From Pseudomonadota bacterium (GTDB lineage Bacteria; Pseudomonadota; Alphaproteobacteria; Rhodospirillales; 2-02-FULL-58-16), in the NCBI GenBank assembly GCA_022567015.1, contig JADFHR010000006.1, forward strand, positions 1 through 26,198: a DNA stretch of 26,198 nucleotides. The letters are read 5' to 3'. This document shows, one piece after another, positions 7,081 through 15,531 of the stretch. The position numbers and the translations under genes were made by a program. The notes beneath the pieces are model-generated. The model saw only the letters and a program-made list of their open reading frames with translations, made no database searches and was not told the DNA's origin. Position 1 is the first letter of the stretch. The number at the start of each line of letters is the position of its first letter.

Positions 7081-8000
7081 GGCGGACCCCCATCCGCGTG
7101 CAGTTTCAGCGCCGTGCAGATCACGTCGTGGGTCGGGGTGGGCACGCCCAAATCCCGGCCCAGGCCGGCCACGGCGCCGGAAAGCCACGGCAGTTCCAGC
7201 CGCCTGCCCCGGCTCAGGTCGTGGAGCATGGACGACGCGATGTCGCCGGGCAGGCCGTCCACCGTCTCCATGTGGCGCTCGACCAGATCGGCGGCGAGAT
7301 CGATGCCCTTCGCCCGGGCCACCGCCACCACCTCCTCCATGGCCCGGCGCAGCATGGCCCGCGTCCCGGCTTCTGCGCGGATGGGACCGACGGGCAGGCG
7401 CACCAGCGCCGTCATCCCGCTGAGCGCGGCCAGGAAGGCGAACTTGGACCAGATGTCGGCGGTGATGTCCTCGCTTATGGCGGCCTCGATCCCGGCGTCG
7501 CGGCAGGCGGCGAGCAGCGCTTCCACCCTGGGCGTGCGGCCGCCGTCGAGCTCGCCGAACACCAGCTTCGCCAGGGTGCCCTTATGGACGATCACGCCCG
7601 GCGCCTCGATCATTGCGAAGATGTAGCCCAGCCCCCCGATGACATGGGCGCGCCCCACGGCGGCGGCGAAGGCGTCCGCCGCGGCGACGCCGTTCTGGAA
7701 GGACACCACCATGGTCCCGGGGCCGACCAGGGGCGCGCAGTCCCGGGCCGCGGAGTCCGTGTCGTAGAGCTTCACCGCGACGAGGACGACGTCGACGGGG
7801 CCGATTGCCGCCGCATCGTCGGTGGCGTGCACCGTCTCCATGTGGAGGTCGCCTTTGGCGCTCCTGACCCGCAGGCCGCCGGCGCGCATCGCTTCCAGGT
7901 GGGCGCCGCGGGCGATGAAATGCACGTCCTCGCCCGCCGCCGCCAGCCGGGCGCCGAAATAGCCGCCGATCCCGCCGCTTCCGAAGACGGCGATCTTCAT
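7077..8000 (-). CDS. panE: 2-dehydropantoate 2-reductase (ketopantoate reductase)
   Basis: A 307-residue NADPH-dependent reductase of the ApbA/PanE family, which reduces ketopantoate to pantoate on the way to coenzyme A. Seen: the dinucleotide loop GSGGIGGYFG at 7-16, SFQNGV at 100-105 and the catalytic-region lysine in DIWSKFAFLAALSGMTALV (Lys186, matching the position of the catalytic lysine in known PanE). ATG 8000 gives MKIAVFGSGG, exactly the family start; the longer frame upstream adds basic residues and is rejected. Some members of this family act on other 2-ketoacids, so the substrate is inferred. It is convergent with the metal-receptor gene and divergent from the MFS gene. Confidence 0.85.
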   Translation of the reverse strand: MKIAVFGSGGIGGYFGARLAAAGEDVHFIARGAHLEAMRAGGLRVRSAKGDLHMETVHATDDAAAIGPVDVVLVAVKLYDTDSAARDCAPLVGPGTMVVSFQNGVAAADAFAAAVGRAHVIGGLGYIFAMIEAPGVIVHKGTLAKLVFGELDGGRTPRVEALLAACRDAGIEAAISEDITADIWSKFAFLAALSGMTALVRLPVGPIRAEAGTRAMLRRAMEEVVAVARAKGIDLAADLVERHMETVDGLPGDIASSMLHDLSRGRRLELPWLSGAVAGLGRDLGVPTPTHDVICTALKLHADGGPP

Positions 8001-8179
8001 CGTTCCTGTCTCCCGTGCCCGGCCCGCCGGGCCGGCCGGTACGATACCCCGCCTGCGCGTTGCGGGCCATCGCTTGAGGGCCGCCTCCACGATGCGTTCT
8101 CGATTTGGACGTTTGTGGATTTCCCGCAGCCGGGGTAATTGGTTCGCCAATCATCTTCTGGTCAAGGCGGTTCACCGAC

Positions 8180-9343
8180 ATGCCCGTTGCCGGCCCCAAG
8201 GCCCCGCCCTTCACGGTCGCGATCCGCCTGGCGCTGTTCTACGCGGCGTTCTTCGCCGTCGTCGGCGTGCACATGCCCTTCTGGCCGGTGTGGCTGGCGT
8301 CCCGCGGCATCGGGGCGGCGGAGATCGGCGTCATCCTGGCGGCCACCGTATCGGTCAAGGTCGTCTCCGCCCCGATGATGGCCCATGTGGCGGACCGCTG
8401 GGGCGAGCGCCGCCGGCTGATGATCGCCTTCGCCGCCGGGGCGCTGGCCGGGTTCGCCCTGTTTTCCGTCGCCGGCGGTTTCTGGTCGATCCTCGCCATC
8501 AGCATCCTGTTCTCGGTGTTCTGGTCGGCGATCATGCCGCTCGGCGAAAGCCTCACCATGCTCACCGTCCGCGCCCAGGGCCTCGATTACGGACGGGTGC
8601 GCCTGTGGGGATCCCTGGGCTTCATCGGCGCCGCGGTGGCGGCGGGGCGCATCCTGGCCGGGCGGCCGGAAGACATCGTCTTTTGGATTGTATTGGCTGG
8701 CGTCGCCTTGACCCTGGCCGCCTGCGTGGGGCTACCCGACACGCGCACGGCGCCGGCCGCGCCGGTGGGTCTGCCCATCGGGCTGGTGCTGCGCAACCGG
8801 CCGTTCGTCCTCTTCCTGGCGACCGTCGCCCTGATCCAGGGCAGCCACGCCGTGTATTACGCTTTCGGCACGCTGCACTGGCGCGCGGTGGGATATTCCG
8901 ACGCCGTGATCGGCTGGCTGTGGGCGGAAGGGGTGATCGCCGAGATCATCCTGTTTGCCTTCGGCGGCGCCCTGGTGCGCCGGCTCGGTCCCGCCCGCCT
9001 CATCCTCCTCGCCGGCATAGCGGGGATCGTGCGCTGGTGCGCGACGGGACTGAGCGACGCCCTGCCCGTCCTGGTGATGGTGCAGGCGCTGCACGCCTTC
9101 ACGTTCGGCGCCGCCCACCTGGGCGCCATATATTTCATCGCCCGCACGGTGCCGCCGGCCCTGTCGGCGACGGCACAGAGCCTGTATTCGGCGGCGGTCA
9201 TGGGCCTGGGCCTGGGCCTTGCCATCCTCGCCTCGGGAAGCCTGTACGCGACGTTCGGCGGTGGGGCTTATTTCGCCATGGCCGCCCTTGCCGCGCTGGG
9301 CAGCGTGTTGGCCGTGGTCCTGGCGCGCCGGTTGAAGGCGTGA
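8180..9343 (+). CDS. MFS transporter, HcaT / PP-type permease
   Basis: A 387-residue major facilitator with about 12 hydrophobic segments. Seen: LALFYAAFFAVVGVHMPFWPVWLASRGI at the N-terminus (a signature of the MFS_1-like HcaT/nucleoside-permease branch), the loop-2/3 motif VADRWGERRRLM, and RVRLWGSLGFIGAAV before helix 5. Relatives include the 3-phenylpropionate/proton symporter HcaT, but most are uncharacterised. ATG 8180 is preferred to the upstream ATG 8105 because it puts helix 1 about 12 residues in and has an AAGGCGG upstream. It stands alone between divergent panE and convergent holC. Substrate unknown. Confidence 0.85.
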   Translation: MPVAGPKAPPFTVAIRLALFYAAFFAVVGVHMPFWPVWLASRGIGAAEIGVILAATVSVKVVSAPMMAHVADRWGERRRLMIAFAAGALAGFALFSVAGGFWSILAISILFSVFWSAIMPLGESLTMLTVRAQGLDYGRVRLWGSLGFIGAAVAAGRILAGRPEDIVFWIVLAGVALTLAACVGLPDTRTAPAAPVGLPIGLVLRNRPFVLFLATVALIQGSHAVYYAFGTLHWRAVGYSDAVIGWLWAEGVIAEIILFAFGGALVRRLGPARLILLAGIAGIVRWCATGLSDALPVLVMVQALHAFTFGAAHLGAIYFIARTVPPALSATAQSLYSAAVMGLGLGLAILASGSLYATFGGGAYFAMAALAALGSVLAVVLARRLKA

Positions 9344-9391
9344 GAGCCCGCCGGGTCCGGGAAGGAGCCTTCGGCCGGGGCCGCAGGGGCG

Positions 9392-9841
9392 CTACCCCTT
9401 TTCCTCCCAACCGCCGCGCACCGTCTGCTGCCAGTAGGTCAACGCGTGCCCGGCGTCCTTGTAGGCCTGCCAGCGGCCGCGGGCGGCGTCGACGGCTTGG
9501 GAGTCGTTGCCGTCGAACAGCTCGAAGCAGCGCTCGTACCCGGCGACGCGCACCGAGGCGGCGCCGTCGGTGAGGAACAGGAAGGCGGCGCCGTTGGGGT
9601 TGTCGTCGTCGGTGGTCAGCCACACCGGCTGGTCCTCGGCGTTGCCTTCGCGCGCCGTCCCGTGGGGCAGCCAGGAATCGCGGCCGTATGTCCACAGCAG
9701 GGTGTTCAGCGCCTGCACGCGTTCCGCGGAGCCGGCCATGACCACGGCCCGCTTGCCGGCTTCCAGGGTCTTCTCGAGAAGCTTCGGCAGGGCCTTCTCC
9801 AGCGGCCACTTCTGCAGGTGGTAAAAGGCGATGTCGGTCAT
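9392..9841 (-). CDS. holC: DNA polymerase III chi subunit
   Basis: The 149-residue chi subunit of the clamp-loader complex, which links DNA polymerase III to single-strand binding protein. Seen: the family opening FYHLQKWPLEKALPKLLEK at 6-24, KRAVVMAGSAERVQALNTLLWTY in the middle, the PHGTA motif and the C-terminal RWQAYKDAGHALTYWQQ. It lies 119 bases downstream of pepA on the same strand, a conserved pepA-holC order in proteobacteria, so co-transcription is likely. Confidence 0.93.
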   Translation of the reverse strand: MTDIAFYHLQKWPLEKALPKLLEKTLEAGKRAVVMAGSAERVQALNTLLWTYGRDSWLPHGTAREGNAEDQPVWLTTDDDNPNGAAFLFLTDGAASVRVAGYERCFELFDGNDSQAVDAARGRWQAYKDAGHALTYWQQTVRGGWEEKG

Positions 9842-9960
9842 CGGATATGGGTCTCTCGTGACGGGTCCCCATCAAGCCACCAAGGAACCGTGGCCTTCGA
9901 CTCACGGAACACCTTCGCTGCTGAACTCCCTTCGCTTCTCCGCGTCGTTGCCCGTTTGCC

Positions 9961-11472
9961 CTATTTGTCCTCGTAATTGTCGGCGACCAGGCGGTCGAGC
10001 AGGCGCACGCCGAAGGCGGTGCCGCCCTTGGGCACCGTGGGCAGGTTTTTCTTCGACCACGCCATGCCGGCGATGTCCAGGTGGGCCCAGGGCGTCTTGT
10101 CGACGAAGCGCTGCAGGAACTGGGCGGCGGTGATGCTTCCCGCCCCGCGGCCGCCGCTGATGTTCTGCATGTCCGCCGCCTCGGACTTGAGCAGTTTGTC
10201 GTAGGCCGCGCCGAGGGGCATGCGCCAGACGGCTTCGCCCACCTTCTCGCCGGCGGCGGCGATACGCTCGGCCAGCCGGTCGTTGTTGGAAAACAGGCCC
10301 GCCTTCTCGTGGCCCAGGGCGACGATGATGGCGCCGGTGAGGGTCGCCAGGTCGATCATGAACCGGGGTTTGAAACGCTCCTTGCAGTACCACAGCGCGT
10401 CGGCGAGAACCAGCCGCCCCTCGGCGTCGGTGTTGAGCACCTCGATGGTCTGGCCCGACATCGAGGTGACGATGTCGCTCGGCCGCTGGGCCGAGCCCGA
10501 GGGCATGTTCTCCACCAGCCCGATGATGCCGACGGCGTCGACCCTGGCCTTGCGCCCGGCGAGGGCATTCATCAGCCCGACCACCGTGCCGGCGCCGCTC
10601 ATGTCCCATTTCATGTCTTCCATGCCGCCCGAGGGCTTCAGGGAAATGCCGCCGGTGTCGAAGGTCACGCCCTTGCCGACGAAGGCGACGGGAGCCTTGG
10701 CCTTCTTGCCGGCCTTGCCGGTCACGCCCTGCCAGCGCATGACCACCAGCCGGGGTTCCCGGTCGCTGCCCTGGGCGACCCCCAGCAATGCGCCCATGCC
10801 CAGGCGCTGCATCTGCCGCGCGCCCAGGATCTCCACCGTGACGCCCAGCTTGGTCAGGCTCTTCGCCCGTTGGGCCATGGTCTCGGGATAGATGACGTTG
10901 GGCGGCTCGGAAACCAGGTCGCGGGTGAAAAACACGCCGTCGGCCACCTTGTCGTGGGCGGCGAAGGCGGTGCGCGCGCGGGCCGGACCCTGGCACAGAA
11001 TCTTCAGCGTCCTCAGGGCCGGCTTGTCCTCCTTCTTTTCCTTGGTGCGGTACTTGTCGAACCGGTACGAGCGCAGCCGTGCCCCGAAGGCCAGGTCGGC
11101 CGCCATCTGCGCCGGGCTCATGGTGCAGCCGTCCACGGCATCGACGGCGACGGCGGCCGCCGCCCGGCCGCTGCCGCCGAGGGCCGCGTAGATCTGTCCG
11201 CCCACCGCCTGCATGCGCAACGCGTCCACGTCCGCCGCCTTGCCCAGACCGGCCACGTAGAGGACTTCCAGCTTGGTTCCCGCCGGGCCCAGCAGGGTCA
11301 GGCTCTGGTCCTTCCCGCCCTTGAAGCGGCTGCCCTTGATGGCGCGGCTGAGCCCACCCTTCATCCGCTTGTCCATCTCCCTGGCGCTGGGGGTGAGCTT
11401 GCGGTCCTGCATGACGCCGACGACGAGGACGCCGGTGTCCGGCAGGGCCGGCGGCGAAAAGACGATTTTCAT
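9961..11472 (-). CDS. pepA: Leucyl aminopeptidase (cytosol aminopeptidase, M17)
   Basis: A 503-residue two-metal aminopeptidase that removes N-terminal residues from peptides in the cytosol; some PepA proteins also bind DNA. Seen: the metal and catalytic residues in VGKGVTFDTGGISLKP (Lys267, Asp272, Lys279), Asp290 in MKWDMSGAG, and the M17 signature NTDAEGR at 347-353. The N-terminal macro-like domain covers roughly residues 1-160. ATG 11472 gives MKIVFSPP and has GAGGGA five bases upstream; the longer in-frame start at 11502 adds ten residues without family resemblance. It precedes holC and follows the LPG-synthase-like gene. Confidence 0.95.
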   Translation of the reverse strand: MKIVFSPPALPDTGVLVVGVMQDRKLTPSAREMDKRMKGGLSRAIKGSRFKGGKDQSLTLLGPAGTKLEVLYVAGLGKAADVDALRMQAVGGQIYAALGGSGRAAAAVAVDAVDGCTMSPAQMAADLAFGARLRSYRFDKYRTKEKKEDKPALRTLKILCQGPARARTAFAAHDKVADGVFFTRDLVSEPPNVIYPETMAQRAKSLTKLGVTVEILGARQMQRLGMGALLGVAQGSDREPRLVVMRWQGVTGKAGKKAKAPVAFVGKGVTFDTGGISLKPSGGMEDMKWDMSGAGTVVGLMNALAGRKARVDAVGIIGLVENMPSGSAQRPSDIVTSMSGQTIEVLNTDAEGRLVLADALWYCKERFKPRFMIDLATLTGAIIVALGHEKAGLFSNNDRLAERIAAAGEKVGEAVWRMPLGAAYDKLLKSEAADMQNISGGRGAGSITAAQFLQRFVDKTPWAHLDIAGMAWSKKNLPTVPKGGTAFGVRLLDRLVADNYEDK

Positions 11473-11625
11473 GGATTTCCCTCTTGATGCGTTTCCTGAC
11501 ACGGCGCCTGTTCCGTCTCGTCCCCGGCCGTTCCCACGGGCGCCTCCGATGCTTTCAGAATGTAGCGATGACGGCGGCGAAGGAAAGGATTTGTTCAGGG
11601 CGCCCGCCGGGATCGACGTCCGGAT

Positions 11626-12618
11626 CTACCCCTTGCCGCCGTCGGAAAGGTCCCCGGGCGCCGGGGCGGCGGCGATGACGTCGGCGCGCCTGTCGCCGCT
11701 CAGCACCCAGACGATCCCGCCCGGCAGGCTGATGAGCGCATCGAGAAGCCCGAACAGGATCGACAGCACCAGGGCGCCGTCGGTGGGTACGCCGACAAGG
11801 GCGAACACGGCCACCATGGCGCCTTCGCGCACCCCCCACCCGGCGATGGAAATGGGCAGCGTGGTAAGCAGGAGGGCGGGGGGAAAGAGGACGATGCAGT
11901 CCACCCATGTCACGTCGAGTTTCAGGCCCAGGGCCAGGACATAGACGCCGAGGGTCAGGTTCACGTGGCCGGCGACGCCCCACCCGAGCGCCTTGCCCGC
12001 GGCCCGCGGGACGAGGAATACCTTGCGCGCATCGACGCCGAGCCGCGCCAGGCCGCGGACCAGGCGCCAGCCGCGCAAGGACACCGGCAGCCGGTCGAGA
12101 ACCAGGAGGACCACCATGCCCGCCACCGTCGCCGCCACGCTGAGGGCGACGGCGGAAATGATCCATCCGGCGGTGTCTTCGCTGACCCGGGGCAGGAAGA
12201 AGGGCTGGGTCGCCGCCACCAGGGCCACCAGGGCGACGACGGCGGCTATCCTTTCCAGCATCACGCCGTTGACCGCGGCGCCGAGCGTCAGGCCGGCGCG
12301 CCAGGTCTTGTAGATTCGCACGGCGTCCCCGCCCACGGACGACGGAAGGGTCTGGCTGAAGAAGGCGCCGATGAAGAAGAACCTGACCGCCCGGGCAAAC
12401 GGCAGCGGCGCGCCGATGGCGTCAAGCACCGCCCGCCAGCGCATGGCGCCGATGACCAGCTGAACCAGGAATATGGCGGTGGCCAGGGCGACCATGCCGG
12501 GCGCGATCGCGAGCACCCGTTCCTTGGCGGCGTCCAGGTCGACATTGGCCAGAAGAAACCAGATCAGAAGGCCCGACACCAAGAACTTCAGCGCCAGGGG
12601 CAACCGCTTCTTGAGCAT
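11626..12618 (-). CDS. Lysylphosphatidylglycerol synthase-like transmembrane protein (flippase domain, no synthase domain)
   Basis: About 330 residues with seven or eight hydrophobic helices. It matches the membrane half of MprF (the LPG_synthase_TM / UPF0104 family). Seen: LKFLVSGLLIWFLLANVDLD at the N-terminus, MRWRAVLDAIG, the family motif FFFIGAFFSQTLPSSVGGDAVRIY, and PISIAGWGVREGAMVAVFALVG near the end. There is no C-terminal tRNA-dependent acyltransferase domain, so it should not itself make lysyl-lipid; a lipid or isoprenoid carrier transport role is often proposed but not proven. ATG 12618 is chosen because the frame upstream is basic, low-complexity shadow of amrS. It starts 53 bases after amrS ends and may be co-transcribed with it. 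Confidence 0.85.
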   Translation of the reverse strand: MLKKRLPLALKFLVSGLLIWFLLANVDLDAAKERVLAIAPGMVALATAIFLVQLVIGAMRWRAVLDAIGAPLPFARAVRFFFIGAFFSQTLPSSVGGDAVRIYKTWRAGLTLGAAVNGVMLERIAAVVALVALVAATQPFFLPRVSEDTAGWIISAVALSVAATVAGMVVLLVLDRLPVSLRGWRLVRGLARLGVDARKVFLVPRAAGKALGWGVAGHVNLTLGVYVLALGLKLDVTWVDCIVLFPPALLLTTLPISIAGWGVREGAMVAVFALVGVPTDGALVLSILFGLLDALISLPGGIVWVLSGDRRADVIAAAPAPGDLSDGGKG

Positions 12619-12671
12619 GGCAAGTGGTTCTTGGAAAGGAGCGACAGATTTAGCAGGTTGCCCCGGACCTG

Positions 12672-13787
12672 TCACGCGACCAGGCGGGGCGACAGGCGCA
12701 CGGGGACGCGCTTGCGGCCCCAGGTGCCCGCCGGGCCGTCGAAGACCCCGGCGCACCGGGTGCCGCACCGCACGCAGGCGCCGTCGTCGGTGAGGTTCCA
12801 CACCGACAGCTGGTACCAGTCGCGGCCGATCAGCATGGTGCCGCACCCGTGGCAATAGGTGCTGCCGCCCGCGGCATCGTGGACATTGCCCGTATAGGCG
12901 TAGCGGACGCCGTTCTTGAGCGCGATGGCCCGCGCCCGGGCCAGGGTCTCGGGCGGGGTCGGCGGCGTGTCCATCATCTTATAGTCGGGGTGGAAGGCGG
13001 AGAAGTGCATGGGCACGTCGGGCCCCAGGTTTTCCACCACCCACTGGGTCATGGCCTCGAACTCGGCGTCGCCGTCGTTGGCGCCGGGGATGACCAGGTT
13101 GGTGATCTCGAACCAGACGTCGGTTTCATGCTTGAGGTATTTCAGCGTCTCCAGCACCGCCCCCAGCTCGGCGCTGCACAGGCTCTTGTAGAACTTCTCG
13201 GTGAAGCCCTTGAGGTCCACGTTGGCGGCGTCCATGTGGCGGTAGAACTCCTCGCGCGGGCCGCCGCCCGCGATGTATCCCGCCGTCACCGCCACCGCCT
13301 TGATGCCCCGCGCGTGGCAGGCCTGGGCCACGTCGACCGCATACTCCAGGAAAATCACCGGGTCGTTGTAGGTGAAGGCGACGCTGCGCGAGCCGGTTTT
13401 CTCGGCCGCCGCCGCGATCATCTCGGGCGTCGCCCGGTGGGCCAGGGTGTCGAACTCGCGCGACTTGCTGATGTCCCAGTTCTGGCAGAACTTGCAGGTC
13501 AGGTTGCAGCCCGCCGTGCCGAACGACAGCACGGGCGTGCCGGGCAGGAAATGGTTGAGCGGCTTTTTCTCGACGGGATCGATGCAGAATCCGCTGGAAC
13601 GGCCATAGGTGGTGAGGACGACCTTTCCGTCTTCAACACCGCGCACATAGCACAGGCCACGTTGCCCCTCATGCATTTTGCAGTAACGCGGGCACACGTC
13701 GCATTGAATCCGGCCGTCCCCGAGGGCATGGAAATAGCGGCCCGGGAAGGCGTCCTCGAAGGTCTTCAACGGTTCCAGTTGCGTCAT
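12672..13787 (-). CDS. amrS: AmmeMemoRadiSam system radical SAM enzyme
   Basis: A 371-residue radical SAM protein of the AmrS family. Seen: the [4Fe-4S] SAM-binding CX3CX2C at Cys94, Cys98, Cys101 (CNLTCKFCQNW), an N-terminal cysteine group (Cys29, Cys32, Cys36, Cys46) typical of this family, and C-terminal pairs CHGC and CVRC that look like a metal or second cluster site. AmrS is found throughout bacteria and archaea together with Memo-like AmrB and AMMECR1-like AmrA; the modified substrate is unknown. ATG 13787 gives MTQLEPLKTFEDAFPG and has AAGGGA about six bases upstream, so the longer frame is rejected. It is divergent from the fused amrBA gene, which places all three parts in one locus. 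Confidence 0.92.
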   Translation of the reverse strand: MTQLEPLKTFEDAFPGRYFHALGDGRIQCDVCPRYCKMHEGQRGLCYVRGVEDGKVVLTTYGRSSGFCIDPVEKKPLNHFLPGTPVLSFGTAGCNLTCKFCQNWDISKSREFDTLAHRATPEMIAAAAEKTGSRSVAFTYNDPVIFLEYAVDVAQACHARGIKAVAVTAGYIAGGGPREEFYRHMDAANVDLKGFTEKFYKSLCSAELGAVLETLKYLKHETDVWFEITNLVIPGANDGDAEFEAMTQWVVENLGPDVPMHFSAFHPDYKMMDTPPTPPETLARARAIALKNGVRYAYTGNVHDAAGGSTYCHGCGTMLIGRDWYQLSVWNLTDDGACVRCGTRCAGVFDGPAGTWGRKRVPVRLSPRLVA

Positions 13788-13823
13788 CGCCGTCCCTTCG
13801 TGGCGCAAGAACGCCGGTGAAGG

Positions 13824-13829
13824 ATTATA
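13824..13829 (-). promoter_or_regulatory. Candidate -10 box for amrS
   Basis: The minus strand reads TATAAT here, 37 bases before the amrS start, predicting a leader of about 30 bases. The only good -35 match, TTGACC at 13856-13851, is 21 bases away, too far for a standard promoter, so the assignment is tentative. Confidence 0.3.
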
Positions 13830-13942
13830 GATGGGGCGTCTCGCCGCCGCGGTCAATCGGGACGTTGGGCCGGGGACCGTTCCCCTTTACAGGCCGACCG
13901 CCCGGCATTACTTAAGACGACCGAATTAGGACGCTGTTTACC

Positions 13943-15424
13943 ATGACCGAGGTCAGGCAGCCGGCGGTCGCGGGTACGTTCTATCCCGGCGAAGCCCGGG
14001 ATCTGGACGCCGCGATCCAGCTTTACGTGTCCCAGGTCACCGTGCCCGGAGGTCCGGCGCCCAAGGCCATCATCGCCCCCCACGCCGGGTACATCTATTC
14101 GGGTCCGGTGGCGGCCACCGCCTATGCGCGCCTCAAGCCGGCCGCGGACCGCATCACCCGGGTGGTGCTGCTGGGGCCGTGTCACCGGGTGCCGGTGCGC
14201 GGCCTGGCGCTGAGCAGCGCCGGCGCCTTCGCCACGCCGCTCGGTCATGTCCCCGTGGACCGCGACGCCGCCCGGCGCGTCCTCGCCCTTCCCCAGGTCC
14301 AGGTCTTCGACGCCGCCCACGCCGACGAGCACAGCCTGGAGGTGCACCTGCCGTTCCTGCAGGTGGTGCTAAAGGACTTTTCCGTGGTCCCGCTGGTGGT
14401 CGGCGACGCCAGCGCCGAAGAGGTGGCCCAGGTGTTGGAGCTGTTGTGGGGCGGGCCCGAAACCCTGATCGTGGTCAGTTCGGACCTGAGCCACTACCTG
14501 GGCTACGAAGACGCGCGCCGCATGGACCGCGCCACCTGCCGGGCCATCGAAAACCTGGATCCGGCGGGCATCGGCCGCGATCAGGCCTGCGGGCGGGTGC
14601 CGGTGCGCGGTCTGTTGACCCTGGCCCGGCGGCGCGGCCTCAGGGTGGCCACCGTGGACCTGCGCAACTCCGGCGACACCGCCGGGTCACGCGACAAGGT
14701 GGTGGGGTATGGCGCGTGGGTTTTCCTCGAGGAAGCCGCGGGCCGGCGCGCCGGGGGGGACGCGGGCGGTCCCGGCAAGCGGGCGGCGAAGGAGGACGTG
14801 TTCGCCGAGCAGACGCGGGCCCTGCTGGAGCGGCACGGGGCGACCCTGTTGCACCTGGCCGCCGCGTCCATCGAGTTCGGCCTGGACCACGACCGGAGGC
14901 TACCGGTGAACGCCGCCGAGCATCATGACGATCTCAACAAAAAAGGCGCCAGCTTCGTCACCTTGAAGCGCGACGGCAAGCTGCGCGGCTGCGTCGGAAC
15001 CTACACGGCGCACCGGCCGCTGGTGGTGGACGTGGTCAAAAACGGTTTCGAGGCCGCCTTCAAGGATCCGCGTTTCTCGCGCCTTGTCGATGACGACCTG
15101 GAGGGGTTGATCCTGTCCGTGTCGGTGTTGAGCACCCCTTCCCGGATGACGTTTGCGGACGAGGCGGACCTGACCCGTCAGCTCCGGCCCGGCATCGATG
15201 GGCTCATTATCCAGGACGCGGAACGCCGCGCCCTGTTTCTACCGGCGGTGTGGAAAACGGTGCCGAAGCCGGGGGTGTTCCTCCGCCACCTCAAGGCCAA
15301 GGCGAAACTTGGCGCCGATCACTGGTCGGCCGGCTTCCGCGCATGGCGCTTCATCGCCGCCGAGATCTCGGTCCAGGACCTGGAAAACCCGGGCTCCATC
15401 TGGAGCGGCCACCGGCGGGGCTGA
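13943..15424 (+). CDS. Fused AmmeMemoRadiSam system protein B-A (Memo + AMMECR1)
   Basis: A 493-residue two-domain protein. Residues 1-265 are a Memo (AmrB) domain, a relative of the ring-opening dioxygenase fold: VRQPAVAGTFYPG at 4-16, PHAGYIYSG with His47, GPCHRVP with His81, DEHSLEVHLPFL with His130 and His135, and SSDLSHY with Asp181 and His184. His47, His81 and His184 are placed like the metal-binding histidines of human MEMO1. A Gly/Ala/Lys-rich linker (about 266-285) leads to an AMMECR1 (AmrA) domain, roughly 290-490, with the hallmark LRGCVGT at 347-353. ATG 13943 has AGGACG about eight bases upstream. The biochemical role is unknown; it is expected to act with the divergently encoded AmrS. 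B-A fusions are known in other bacteria. Confidence 0.92.
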   Translation: MTEVRQPAVAGTFYPGEARDLDAAIQLYVSQVTVPGGPAPKAIIAPHAGYIYSGPVAATAYARLKPAADRITRVVLLGPCHRVPVRGLALSSAGAFATPLGHVPVDRDAARRVLALPQVQVFDAAHADEHSLEVHLPFLQVVLKDFSVVPLVVGDASAEEVAQVLELLWGGPETLIVVSSDLSHYLGYEDARRMDRATCRAIENLDPAGIGRDQACGRVPVRGLLTLARRRGLRVATVDLRNSGDTAGSRDKVVGYGAWVFLEEAAGRRAGGDAGGPGKRAAKEDVFAEQTRALLERHGATLLHLAAASIEFGLDHDRRLPVNAAEHHDDLNKKGASFVTLKRDGKLRGCVGTYTAHRPLVVDVVKNGFEAAFKDPRFSRLVDDDLEGLILSVSVLSTPSRMTFADEADLTRQLRPGIDGLIIQDAERRALFLPAVWKTVPKPGVFLRHLKAKAKLGADHWSAGFRAWRFIAAEISVQDLENPGSIWSGHRRG

Positions 15425-15461
15425 GAGCGGGTTCGGGAGTTGCCGGGAAAGAGCCGCCATC

Positions 15462-15512
15462 CACCGTTCCCCGACGCCTTTTGATTAGTGCGCCGCCGGG
15501 GAGGGAACGGTG
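15462..15512. repeat. 10-bp inverted repeat between convergent genes
   Basis: CACCGTTCCC (15462-15471) and GGGAACGGTG (15503-15512) are perfect inverted arms separated by 31 bases, between the stop of amrBA and the stop of the convergent secreted-protein gene. It may be a long-loop bidirectional terminator or a protein site. No T-run follows on the plus strand. Confidence 0.4.
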
Positions 15513-15531
15513 AATCGGGAGGATCCTAGTA

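Noticed and set aside
5377..7188. 603-codon minus-strand open frame spanning ndk and the metal-receptor gene
   Set aside because: It crosses two real genes in wrong frames, is low-complexity and has no recognisable domain.
9862..9906. Short inverted repeat CCGTG/CACGG between pepA and holC as terminator
   Set aside because: Five-pair stem without T-run, and the genes are probably co-transcribed.
11473..11625. Possible promoter boxes upstream of pepA
   Set aside because: Only a TACATT-like -10 and no acceptable -35; not distinguishable from chance.
13851..13856. TTGACC on the minus strand as -35 for amrS
   Set aside because: It is 21 bases from the TATAAT box, outside the usual 16-18 spacing.
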